A DNA stretch of 21,816 bases, taken from a virus. Made by a program: the position numbers and the translations under genes. The notes under the pieces are model-generated. The model had not been told where the DNA came from, did not search any database, and worked only from the letters and a program-made list of their open reading frames with translations. The stretch spans positions 1 through 21,816 of the IMG/VR virus record IMGVR_UViG_3300047483_000035; one strand, 5' to 3'. This document shows, one piece after another, positions 1 through 6,216 of the stretch (within the stretch, counting starts at the first letter, position 1; each line of letters starts with the position of its first letter).

Positions 1-2
1 TG

Positions 3-914
3 ACCGGCACCCCGGCCAGCAACGGGTACAAAGACCTGCACGGTCAGTTCCTCGTGGTGGACAGGGGTGAGCGTCTGGGCACCAGCAAGACGCAGTTCAA
101 GACCCGGTTCTACAAGAAGGTCGGACCGTACAAAGAGGTGCCGTATGAGGACACCGAGGATACGATCAAGAAGCTGATCGGGGACATTACGCTTGAGATG
201 TCAGCCGAGGACTACAACCCGTTGCCGGACCTGATCATCAACAACGTCGAGATCGAGATGCCTGACGAGTTGCGGGCCAAGTACGACAGGCTGGAAAAAG
301 AGTTCTTCATGGTGCTTGACAGCGGCAAAGAGATCGAGGCGTTCAACCAAGCGGCTCTCACCAACAAGTGCTTGCAGTTTTCCAACGGAGCCATGTACCC
401 CATCGCCGGGATGCCGCTGTGGGAGCCGGTGCATGACATGAAGCTGGACGCGCTGGAGGACATCATCGACGAGGCGCAAGGGTCGCCCATCCTGTGCGCC
501 TATGCGTACCGGTCAGACGCTGCCCGCATCATGGAGAAATTCAAAGACCTGCGGCCCATCAACCTGACCGAGTGCAAGACCGAGGCATCGTTGACCAACG
601 CCATGCACCGCTGGAAGACGGGCGACTGCCAACTCATGATCGGCCACCCGGCCAGCATGGGTCACGGCATTGACGGCTTGCAGAAGAACGGCCACATCCT
701 CGTGTGGTATGGCCTCAACTGGTCGCTGGACCTGTACGAGCAGTTCAACGCTCGGGTGCGCCGCCAAGGCCAAGGGGCACCAGTGATGTGCCACCGCATC
801 CTGATGCAAGACACACTGGATCAAGCGCAGGCACTGGCACTCGATGAGAAAGCATCAACCCAAGCTGGGCTGCGAAACGCAGTCAAGCAGTATCGTCAAT
901 CCAAAGGAGTATGA
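3..914 (+). CDS. SNF2-type DNA helicase/ATPase, C-terminal part (5' end outside window)
   Basis: The open frame runs in from the left edge, so this is the C-terminal portion of a superfamily 2 helicase of the SNF2/DEAD-like type that many phages carry in their replication region. The first codons read TGTPAS, which matches helicase motif III, followed by NGYKDLHGQ and GERLG, typical of phage SNF2 proteins. The second RecA-like domain shows a motif V region near 645-680 (HPASMGHGIDGLQ) and motif VI near 741-773 (QFNARVRRQGQ, with the arginine fingers). Motifs I and II (Walker A and B) must lie upstream of the window. A GTG at 54 could start a shorter product, but that would cut into the fold, so I treat the gene as incomplete. 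The probable role is ATP-driven remodelling of DNA or DNA-protein complexes during phage replication. Its TGA stop overlaps an ATG of the next gene. Confidence 0.88.
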   Translation, partial: TGTPASNGYKDLHGQFLVVDRGERLGTSKTQFKTRFYKKVGPYKEVPYEDTEDTIKKLIGDITLEMSAEDYNPLPDLIINNVEIEMPDELRAKYDRLEKEFFMVLDSGKEIEAFNQAALTNKCLQFSNGAMYPIAGMPLWEPVHDMKLDALEDIIDEAQGSPILCAYAYRSDAARIMEKFKDLRPINLTECKTEASLTNAMHRWKTGDCQLMIGHPASMGHGIDGLQKNGHILVWYGLNWSLDLYEQFNARVRRQGQGAPVMCHRILMQDTLDQAQALALDEKASTQAGLRNAVKQYRQSKGV

Positions 915-916
915 AC

Positions 917-1348
917 ATGAGCACTGAAGCAATCGAACTCTGGCACAAACGTGCCCGCCCAGAACCCACCGCAGCCGACTTCAACGTGCAGCTTGGATGC
1001 CACTTCGAGGAGATCGAGGAGATGATGCGATCCATCGACACCAACGATGAGGAGTTGTGGACTGATGTGCGGTTGCACATTTACGCGCTGTCAAAGATGC
1101 TCAAGATCAACGAACTCAAAGCCACCATCAATGACCGCAACGAGTTTCTTGACAGCATTGCTGATCAGGTGGTCACCGGCATCGGCGCGGCCCACTGCGC
1201 AGGCATGAAGGGCGCTGTGGCCTGTGATCGGGTGAACGCAAGCAACTGGTCCAAGTTCGACCACAACGGCCAGCCCATTCGTGACGCCAACGGCAAGATC
1301 AAAAAGGGTCCAAATTATCAGCCGCCAGTGCTTGACGGCCTCTATTAA
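917..1348 (+). CDS. MazG-like nucleoside triphosphate pyrophosphohydrolase
   Basis: A 143-aa all-alpha protein resembling phage MazG/HisE-like NTP pyrophosphatases, which hydrolyse (d)NTPs to the monophosphate and pyrophosphate. The acidic metal-binding pattern is visible: FEEIEE at residues 30-35 and NEFLDSIAD at 75-83 (E76, D79, D83). The C-terminal stretch VNASNWSKFDHNGQP followed by KKGPNYQPP is characteristic of the phage branch of this family. I chose the ATG at 917 rather than 911, because the AAGGAG at 904-909 is 7 bases from 917 but touches 911. The likely role is adjusting the nucleotide pool or removing abnormal nucleotides, which fits with the glutaredoxin encoded downstream. The family assignment is from recalled motifs; substrate is not known. 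Confidence 0.75.
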   Translation: MSTEAIELWHKRARPEPTAADFNVQLGCHFEEIEEMMRSIDTNDEELWTDVRLHIYALSKMLKINELKATINDRNEFLDSIADQVVTGIGAAHCAGMKGAVACDRVNASNWSKFDHNGQPIRDANGKIKKGPNYQPPVLDGLY

Positions 1349-1363
1349 AAGTGTGATACACTT
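1332..1363 (+). promoter_or_regulatory. Possible promoter and palindromic operator
   Basis: In the 44-bp gap after the MazG-like gene there is a perfect inverted repeat, AAGTGT-GAT-ACACTT (1349-1363). A TTGACG at 1332-1337 could act as a -35 box, and TGATACACT at 1354-1362 resembles an extended -10, giving a 19-base spacer; GATACA at 1355-1360 would give 17. This is the one real gap in an otherwise tightly packed operon, which makes a promoter or operator plausible. The match is modest and there is no experimental support. Confidence 0.35.
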
Positions 1364-1392
1364 GTTGCACATCAACCACTGGAGTAAATGTA

Positions 1393-1599
1393 ATGATCCG
1401 AGAAGCAATCAACTGGGTGAAGAACGTGTACGCAACACCAAGCGCCGAAGCACTGGCACTGCGCGAGTTGGAGGACAGCAAGCGCAGGCTGCTGGAGGCC
1501 CAGACAGCGCGTGAATATGCCGACTCCATGTGCAAGTATCGCGAAGCCCAGATCAAGCGCCTGACGGCCTATCTGCACAACGCTACGGAGGCAGCATGA
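1393..1599 (+). CDS. Small coiled-coil hypothetical protein
   Basis: A 68-aa protein that I do not recognise. It has a GGAG at 1381-1384, eight bases before the ATG, and its TGA stop lies within the ATGA start of the next gene. Residues about 18-60 are strongly helical and charged (ALALRELEDSKRRLLEAQTA, then YADSMCKYREAQIKRL), which suggests a coiled coil and probable oligomerisation. It has no membrane segment or signal peptide. Similar short helical proteins are common in phage early operons and usually have no known function. Confidence 0.72.
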   Translation: MIREAINWVKNVYATPSAEALALRELEDSKRRLLEAQTAREYADSMCKYREAQIKRLTAYLHNATEAA

Positions 1600-2111
1600 G
1601 CCGCGAAGCAATGAAGCTGGCGCTGGACGCGTTGAAACGCATGAAACGCTATGGAAACACTTTTGGCTATCGCAGCCATGAGCAAAACCCTTATGATCAA
1701 GTTTGCGAGGCGATCACTGCCCTTGAAGCACTGGCAGAGCAGTCAATAAGTTGTCAATGTCCGGCTTGCCAGAAGACATTACACGCAAGCGGTTGTGCCG
1801 TTCATAACGCGCCCGCTTATCCTGTTGGAAAGTGTGATTGTGGGGCACAGCAGGAGCCTGTGGCAGAAGTGCAAGAGGTATGGGCCGACCCTAGTAAGGC
1901 AACCGTTATTGTCATGCATAAATGCAGAGTGAAAGTCGGCGACAAGCTTTACACATCCCCACCAGCACAAAGCAAGCCGCTGACGGATGAGGACTTGCGG
2001 AAGTTGGCAGACAAGCATCTTTTCTATCAACCCGAAGGCTATGAGGTGAGTGGCGTGTTTGCGCTTGCCAGAGCCATCGAAGCCGCCCACGGCATTAAGG
2101 GGAACACATGA
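1596..2111 (+). CDS. Hypothetical phage protein with Cys-rich segment
   Basis: A 171-aa protein starting MSREAMKLALDAL; the start at 1596 overlaps the previous stop (ATGA) and follows a GGAG at 1587-1590. An upstream in-frame ATG at 1530 would overlap the previous gene by 70 bases and is unlikely. The N-terminal part (DALKRM...CEAITALEALAEQ) is a helical segment. Next come closely spaced cysteines (CQCPACQ, GC, CDCG) that could bind zinc. The C-terminal part reads LYTSPPAQSKPLTDEDLRKLA and then FALARAIEAAHGI. This combination recurs in many hypothetical proteins of proteobacterial phages, where it looks like a modular family with interchangeable middle parts. Its function is unknown. Confidence 0.72.
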   Translation: MSREAMKLALDALKRMKRYGNTFGYRSHEQNPYDQVCEAITALEALAEQSISCQCPACQKTLHASGCAVHNAPAYPVGKCDCGAQQEPVAEVQEVWADPSKATVIVMHKCRVKVGDKLYTSPPAQSKPLTDEDLRKLADKHLFYQPEGYEVSGVFALARAIEAAHGIKGNT

Positions 2112-2242
2112 TTGACTTTGAAACCTATCTCACACTGAAGTTGATTCTGGCCGTGGTGGGCACGGTTATCGTTTTTCCACTTGCGATGTGGTGGCTCAGT
2201 GTTCGAGATCGTCAACGCAATGACCGCAGGAATAAACAATGA
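2108..2242 (+). CDS. Short single-pass membrane protein (44 aa)
   Basis: A short ORF lying exactly between two genes and overlapping both by 4 bases (ATGA at 2108-2111 and at 2239-2242). The product is a short N-terminal segment (MIDFETYLTLK), one hydrophobic helix at about residues 12-31 (LILAVVGTVIVFPLAMWWLS) and a very basic tail (VRDRQRNDRRNKQ), which suggests the C-terminus faces the cytoplasm. The double overlap strongly supports translation as part of the operon. I do not recognise the family. A small inner-membrane regulator or accessory lysis role is possible, but this is inference. Confidence 0.68.
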   Translation: MIDFETYLTLKLILAVVGTVIVFPLAMWWLSVRDRQRNDRRNKQ

Positions 2243-2472
2243 ACATCGTGATCTACACCAAGTCGCAGTGCCCCAACTGCGTCACGGCCAAGGCGCTGCT
2301 GAAGTCCAAAGATCTGGAGTACCGTGAGTTTGATGTCGAAAACACAATGATCGGTCAGATATTTCTTGCGGACCACCCCGAAGCCCGCCAGATGCCCCAG
2401 ATATTCATCAACGGTCAGCGTGTCGGTGGACTGGCTGGTCTTCAGGCTGCACTCAAGCAGATGGGTTTATGA
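2239..2472 (+). CDS. Glutaredoxin (NrdH-like)
   Basis: A 77-aa thioredoxin-fold protein, the usual length for a small glutaredoxin or NrdH. It begins with the beta strand MNIVIYTK and the redox motif CPNC at residues 11-14. It has the conserved cis-proline in MPQIF (P53) and the glutathione-binding GG of RVGGL (63-64). It would act in the cytoplasm as a thiol-disulfide reductant. In phages such proteins commonly supply electrons to ribonucleotide reductase, so an RNR may be encoded elsewhere in this genome; none is in the window. The start overlaps the 44-aa gene upstream (ATGA), and its stop overlaps the next start. Confidence 0.9.
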   Translation: MNIVIYTKSQCPNCVTAKALLKSKDLEYREFDVENTMIGQIFLADHPEARQMPQIFINGQRVGGLAGLQAALKQMGL

Positions 2473-2579
2473 ACACATGGCCCTTTCCTCCCCCGGGTGG
2501 CCCGGTGCCTTGGACTCCACAGCAGGAGTCCGAGTACCAGCGCCAGCAGCGTGATCAGCTACCGGAGGCACCATTTTGA
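2469..2579 (+). CDS. Proline-rich small protein (36 aa)
   Basis: A 36-codon ORF filling the space between the glutaredoxin and the next gene, with a 4-base overlap at both ends (ATGA at 2469, TTGA at 2576). The product is rich in proline, tryptophan and glutamine (MNTWPFPPPGGPVPWTPQQ, then ESEYQRQQRDQLPEAPF). I recall short proteins of this WPFPPPGGPVPWTP style from other phages, also with no known function. The overlap at both ends is the main reason to call it. Confidence 0.6.
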   Translation: MNTWPFPPPGGPVPWTPQQESEYQRQQRDQLPEAPF

Positions 2580-2944
2580 GCAGTTTGAACCGTGGGCAGC
2601 GGGTCATTGATACCACTGCCGCCATTGTCGAGTTTGGCGAGATCACTGCAATGGAGTTGGCCGAGTATCTGGACATCACCCGATACGATGCCCACGCCGT
2701 GCTGAACCGCATGAACAAGCGCACCAAGGCCGGAATCAAGCGCATCTATGTCGTGCGGTACATCGACGATCACGATGGTGCCCGCACCTACCCTCGGGCT
2801 GTCTTTGCGATGGGTGATAAGCCTGACGCCAAGAAGCCCAAGGCTGACCAGAATGCCGTCAAGCGCCGGTACTATGCACGGCTGAAGTCGCGCACCACCA
2901 TGAACAGCGTGTTCAATTTGGGAATGCACTGGAGAGCAGCATGA
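2576..2944 (+). CDS. Probable winged-helix DNA-binding protein
   Basis: A 122-aa protein beginning at a TTG codon at 2576. The TTG overlaps the previous stop (TTGA) and has a GGAG at 2564-2567 at good spacing; the first in-frame ATG would remove the front of the domain. Residues about 8-60 look like a winged helix: a helix (RVIDTTAAIVEFG), the recognition region ITAMELAEYLDITRYDAHAVLNRM, and a wing with IKRIYVVRYI. The C-terminal part is basic (KKPKADQNAVKRRYYARLK). Phage proteins with this layout are usually annotated as HTH proteins or left as hypothetical. A regulatory role in the early region is inferred. Confidence 0.65.
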   Translation: MSSLNRGQRVIDTTAAIVEFGEITAMELAEYLDITRYDAHAVLNRMNKRTKAGIKRIYVVRYIDDHDGARTYPRAVFAMGDKPDAKKPKADQNAVKRRYYARLKSRTTMNSVFNLGMHWRAA

Positions 2945-3171
2945 GCATTACTTGCCCAGTGTGCAGCGCGTGGACCTCGGTCAAGGAAACCCGGACACGC
3001 AAGACAGACGGTGTGGTGACGCGCCGCTACGAGTGTGCAAACTTGCACCGATTTTCAACCGAAGAAAGGATTCGAGATGACCAACTGCTGCGACGATTAC
3101 GGGAACTGCAACCAAGGCCGGGATTGTCCGGTCCGGGTGGCGAGGGTTGGGCAGCGTATGAAAACCGCTGA
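2941..3171 (+). CDS. NrdR-like zinc-ribbon protein
   Basis: A 76-aa protein starting in an ATGA overlap with the previous gene. The N-terminal part resembles the zinc ribbon of NrdR and related phage proteins: CPVC at residues 5-8, then a basic hairpin (RTRKTDGVVTRRYE), then C32 and H36 in YECANLHRFSTEE. The ATP-cone domain of real NrdR is absent, so this is only the ribbon with a helical tail. It probably binds nucleic acid. The last 95 bases are shared, in another frame, with the next gene, which begins at 3077. Confidence 0.7.
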   Translation: MSITCPVCSAWTSVKETRTRKTDGVVTRRYECANLHRFSTEERIRDDQLLRRLRELQPRPGLSGPGGEGWAAYENR

Positions 3172-3289
3172 TCCGCTGCCGCCGAGCATCTGGCGTGACC
3201 AACTCAGACGGCTGGCGTACTGGATGCTAATGGCCTTGATCGGCCTGACCGTGTGGCCCCTGCTGGCTTACTTGGTCTTGCGAGCGTAG
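3077..3289 (+). CDS. Small Cys-rich membrane protein
   Basis: A 70-aa protein starting MTNCCDDYGNC. I chose the ATG at 3077 because AAAGGA at 3065-3070 lies 6 bases before it; the longer frame from 3035 has no such site. The N-terminus has four cysteines (CCDDYGNC...CPVR), a pattern I recall from many short phage proteins of Burkholderiales. Residues about 45-67 form a hydrophobic helix (YWMLMALIGLTVWPLLAYLV), so it is probably an inner-membrane protein with its Cys-rich head in the cytoplasm. It overlaps the zinc-ribbon gene by 95 bases in another frame, and its last 22 bases overlap the convergent holin gene. Confidence 0.68.
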   Translation: MTNCCDDYGNCNQGRDCPVRVARVGQRMKTADPLPPSIWRDQLRRLAYWMLMALIGLTVWPLLAYLVLRA

Positions 3290-3636
3290 AACAGGGTGCG
3301 GTCACCGAACAGATAGAACCCAACGGCACCGGCAAAGTTGTCCACGGACTCACTGTCGATGCTGTTGATCTTGAGGTAGGCCCAAGTACCCAGCACAATG
3401 ACCCCGACAGCAGGGCGCATCAAGCGCACAGCAGCCTCAACCCACGGGTATGAGGGGTTGGTGCCCCCTGCATCGTTCATCGCCTTGAACATGTCCAGAT
3501 CAAGCTGGCGCATCTTGACGTACTCGTCCACGTTCACAGGCTTGTAGGTGTCGGTCTGGATGAACCTGCCGATCAGGGATTTCCCTAAGTCAACGGCCAA
3601 CGGGCCAAGGGCTGCGAGTATGGTTAGCGGGTCCAT
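3268..3636 (-). CDS. Holin (3-TM type)
   Basis: A 122-aa protein at the end of the late operon, directly after the endolysin gene (its ATG overlaps the endolysin TAA by one base). Hydrophobic segments are visible near residues 4-22 (LTILAALGPLAVDLG), 70-88 (RPAVGVIVLGTWAYL) and 102-115 (FAGAVGFYLFG). This arrangement, with WVEAAVRLMRPAVG, resembles the three-transmembrane holins of the gene-transfer-agent type. It would form lesions in the inner membrane at a set time and let the endolysin reach the cell wall. The 3' end overlaps the convergent early operon. Confidence 0.78.
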   Translation of the reverse strand: MDPLTILAALGPLAVDLGKSLIGRFIQTDTYKPVNVDEYVKMRQLDLDMFKAMNDAGGTNPSYPWVEAAVRLMRPAVGVIVLGTWAYLKINSIDSESVDNFAGAVGFYLFGDRTLFYARKTK

Positions 3637-4031
3637 TACGGGTACTCCTTGCGGGGCAACTGGAAGTGCGGTCCGTCTTTAAACTTTGTCCAATTGCCGC
3701 CCCACTCGATTGGCACACCGACCTGTTTGGATGCCTCTTGCATGGCGGCGTTGATCTTGTGGTACAGCGGCCATGACCAGTCAACCTGATCGTCAACCCA
3801 CGCGCCCAGATCGACTGCTTTGGCGAACCCATCGGCACCGGGGATGTGGCGCGAGTTCATGGTCTGACTGGCTCCCGACTCCACCAGCTTTTTTTGGCGA
3901 ACCGCATCGCGGACACCTTCAAGCACGGTGAAGTCCACTGTCGTCAGTTGAATGGCCCTTTCGACCACTTTGACCAGATCGGGATGAACGCCCTTGAGTC
4001 GCGCTTTAGATCGGACACCAAGGCTGTACAT
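3636..4031 (-). CDS. Endolysin, M15-type peptidase (L-Ala-D-Glu or D-Ala-D-Ala endopeptidase fold)
   Basis: A 131-aa single-domain lysin. The M15 metallopeptidase pattern is clear: SRH at residues 60-62 and AVDL at 72-75 give the SxH...D zinc site (H62, D74), and PHFQLP at 121-126 supplies the third ligand (H122). The EWGGNW at 109-114 matches the usual catalytic Glu region. It cuts peptide cross-bridges of peptidoglycan. There is no signal peptide or N-terminal membrane anchor, so it depends on the holin for export. The stop overlaps the holin start (TAATG), so the two are probably translationally coupled. Confidence 0.88.
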   Translation of the reverse strand: MYSLGVRSKARLKGVHPDLVKVVERAIQLTTVDFTVLEGVRDAVRQKKLVESGASQTMNSRHIPGADGFAKAVDLGAWVDDQVDWSWPLYHKINAAMQEASKQVGVPIEWGGNWTKFKDGPHFQLPRKEYP

Positions 4032-4032
4032 C

Positions 4033-4272
4033 TCAGTGACCCTTGAGCCAACTTAGGGCAAACCCTATGGCGCTGGAGACAAATGAAACAAAGGCCATTC
4101 CAGCCCAGAAGCCGCCGCGCCCTTGGTTGGCAAGGGCCACCAGCTTTTCGACGTTGGCTTCCATCTTGTCCATTTTGTTGGACATTTCATCGAAGCGGCG
4201 CTCGTAATTCTGAACGCGCTCCCACAAAACTCCGTATTTCACTGGGTCAATCTCTGCACTCTCGAAAGCCAT
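4033..4272 (-). CDS. XhlA-like coiled-coil membrane protein, lysis cassette
   Basis: A 79-aa protein with a coiled coil at about residues 14-48 (WERVQNYERRFDEMSNKMDK, then MEANVEKLVALANQ), a short GRGG turn and one C-terminal transmembrane helix at about 55-75 (WAGMAFVSFVSSAIGFALSW). The layout matches haemolysin XhlA-like phage proteins, which sit in the membrane beside the holin and help lysis. It is encoded just upstream of the endolysin with one base between stop and start. The assignment rests on topology and position, not on a diagnostic motif. An alternative is an unusual spanin-like or holin-regulator protein. Confidence 0.62.
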   Translation of the reverse strand: MAFESAEIDPVKYGVLWERVQNYERRFDEMSNKMDKMEANVEKLVALANQGRGGFWAGMAFVSFVSSAIGFALSWLKGH

Positions 4273-4278
4273 CTCTTG

Positions 4279-6216
4279 TTACTCCATTACAAGCGAGTTT
4301 TGGACTTCACTGGCCGGGGCCAGCATGTTTACGGCAGCAGGGGTGCGCAGCGCTTTGGATGCAGCCTTGCCTGTTTTCTTGAAGGGATCGGCCAACTTCT
4401 GACCCTTGGCTTGACGGGCCATTGCCTTCTCAAGCGCAACAGCAGCGGCAGCAGGGTCCAACATCTCAGCGGCCAACTCAATTGCCAGCTTTTGATCCAG
4501 CTTGCCTTGCATCCGGCGCAGCAGATCGTTGGCAACCGTGGTGACGTTGTTGATGAAGTTGGGGGCACGGACGTTACCCATGACCTCGGTGCCCATCAGG
4601 GTCACGTCAGGACCAGCGCCCCGGGCGGCAGCGGCTTGAGTCTCGGCTTGACGAGCACGGGCCAGATCGGCTCGGACATCATCGACGATCTTCAGTTGCT
4701 CGGGGGTCAGCATTTGAGACAGACTGTCGAACCGCGATTCACCTGTGGCCCGCTTGATGGTGCCCGGAGCGTTTTCCAACGCACTAGCGTACCCTGCGGC
4801 CCGCAGGCGGGCGGTTTCCTCACCCAGCGCAGGCTTGAGTTTGCCCTCAAGGAACTGGCCGACTTCCATCTGGTTGATCGGTTTGCTCTGGGCAGCAAAG
4901 GTTTCCCGGGCAGTGCGATAGGACGGGGCTTTGCTCTCGGCCCATTCCAAGAACTGGGCGCGGGTTCTGCCAATCGCCTTCGCTTCAGCCGAGCCGATGC
5001 CAAATGTGGCTGGGTCTTTGATCAGGTCGTCAAACGCCATCTTCATCGCGTGAAGGCTGCTGCCCGGATACTTAGCCACTTCGCCCGGGATCACTGTCTG
5101 ACCCATTGGACGGCCAGCCTCATCGAGGATGCTGGACGGCACGACCTGTGGGGGTCGGTTCTGACCGATCTGGAACGGCTGGCCCTTTTCAGCGGCCAAG
5201 TCGCTGGCGCGGGCCAACACCTTGTCCATTGAGGGGCGACTCAGCAGCGACGAGAACGTGTTGTCTGCCACCACCATCGCGTTGTCGGAGATACCGTACA
5301 ACTCTTTGGCCGTGGCACTTCGAGCAGCCTCGGCAGCTTTGAGTTCTGCGGGTGTCTTGCCGACCTGCTGCACAGCGGCAAGCTGCGCAGCCTTCTGAGC
5401 CTCGGCCCGCTCATAGAACGGGGTCGGGGTGGTGCGGGCAGCAGAGTCGCCCATTGCCGAGAACCGGGTGGCTCCCACGGGTGCGGCGGCTTGCGCAGCA
5501 GTTGGGCGGCTTCCGGGCACGATCTCAGTTTGACCACGCAGGGCGTTGACGATCTCAGGACCACGACCTTCAGCGGCTGTCAGGTACGCTGCCGACTTCG
5601 GGTCGAGTGCGTTGTAGACAGCACCCACACCCTTTGCGGCCAGCTTGATGGGCTGCTCAATGATGGGTGCGATGGGGCGCATTGGGTTGATGGCAGCACC
5701 AGTGCGCGACAGCGCAGCGCCGGTCTGCGTGGCACCCAGCTTGGTCGCGGCAGCACCGCCCCCAGTCAGCAGGGTGGACAGGTCAGCAGCAGCGCCCACT
5801 GGGTCTTCGGCAAACGTGCGCTTGATGCCCTCGTAGCTGCCGTAGCGGTCTTTGTACATGCCACCGATGGCGTTGGCTGTCTGAACAGCCCGTTGTGCGG
5901 CTTCCGGGTCGACTTCAAACCGGTCGATAAAGTTGACCACGCCTTGCGGCAGCGAGTTGCGCAGCGCACCAGCACCAGCATCGAGGATGCCGGTGAGGGT
6001 TTGAAGCGGACTGGTCACGGCCTGCACGACACCGCCGACAAACTTGCCTGCACTCTCGGGCAGGTTTTTGACGGCTTCCACGGGCACCTCGGTCAGCGAG
6101 TAACCACGGCGTGGGCCGGGGATGCCACCAGAAGGTGCTGCGGGGGCGAACTGGGCAAACGGGTTGTCCGATTTTGCAGGCTGTGCTGCAAATTGCGCAA
6201 ACGGGTTCTCTGCCAT
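4279..6216 (-). CDS. Large ejection (internal virion) protein, gp16-position
   Basis: A 645-aa protein, last of three large genes in the place of P22 gp7-gp20-gp16 (P22 gp16 is 609 aa). It is rich in Ala, Lys and Gln, largely helical, with no enzymatic motif that I can see. The N-terminus carries a duplicated NPFAQFA motif (residues 4-10 and 18-24), a feature I recall from large virion proteins of podoviruses. A Gly/Ala-rich hydrophobic stretch (about 57-90, GKFVGGVVQAVTSPLQTLTG) and another near 150-165 (LSTLLTGGGAAATKLG) could interact with membrane. The inferred role is release with the DNA and help in its passage across the host envelope. The start is adjacent to the previous stop (TAAATG). 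Confidence 0.65.
   Translation of the reverse strand: MAENPFAQFAAQPAKSDNPFAQFAPAAPSGGIPGPRRGYSLTEVPVEAVKNLPESAGKFVGGVVQAVTSPLQTLTGILDAGAGALRNSLPQGVVNFIDRFEVDPEAAQRAVQTANAIGGMYKDRYGSYEGIKRTFAEDPVGAAADLSTLLTGGGAAATKLGATQTGAALSRTGAAINPMRPIAPIIEQPIKLAAKGVGAVYNALDPKSAAYLTAAEGRGPEIVNALRGQTEIVPGSRPTAAQAAAPVGATRFSAMGDSAARTTPTPFYERAEAQKAAQLAAVQQVGKTPAELKAAEAARSATAKELYGISDNAMVVADNTFSSLLSRPSMDKVLARASDLAAEKGQPFQIGQNRPPQVVPSSILDEAGRPMGQTVIPGEVAKYPGSSLHAMKMAFDDLIKDPATFGIGSAEAKAIGRTRAQFLEWAESKAPSYRTARETFAAQSKPINQMEVGQFLEGKLKPALGEETARLRAAGYASALENAPGTIKRATGESRFDSLSQMLTPEQLKIVDDVRADLARARQAETQAAAARGAGPDVTLMGTEVMGNVRAPNFINNVTTVANDLLRRMQGKLDQKLAIELAAEMLDPAAAAVALEKAMARQAKGQKLADPFKKTGKAASKALRTPAAVNMLAPASEVQNSLVME

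Noticed and set aside
1281-1514. Plus-strand frame overlapping the MazG-like end and the coiled-coil gene
   Set aside because: It overlaps two better-supported genes in another frame and lacks a ribosome-binding site at its start.
3295-3315. GGTG-CGGT-CACC hairpin near the convergent junction as a terminator
   Set aside because: The stem is only 4 bp and there is no following T run in either direction.
4123-5232. Long plus-strand open frame (369 codons) opposite the large ejection protein
   Set aside because: It lies antisense to a well-supported 645-aa gene, its product is rich in Cys, His, Arg and Leu in the manner of a shadow frame, and it shows no ribosome-binding site or family motif.
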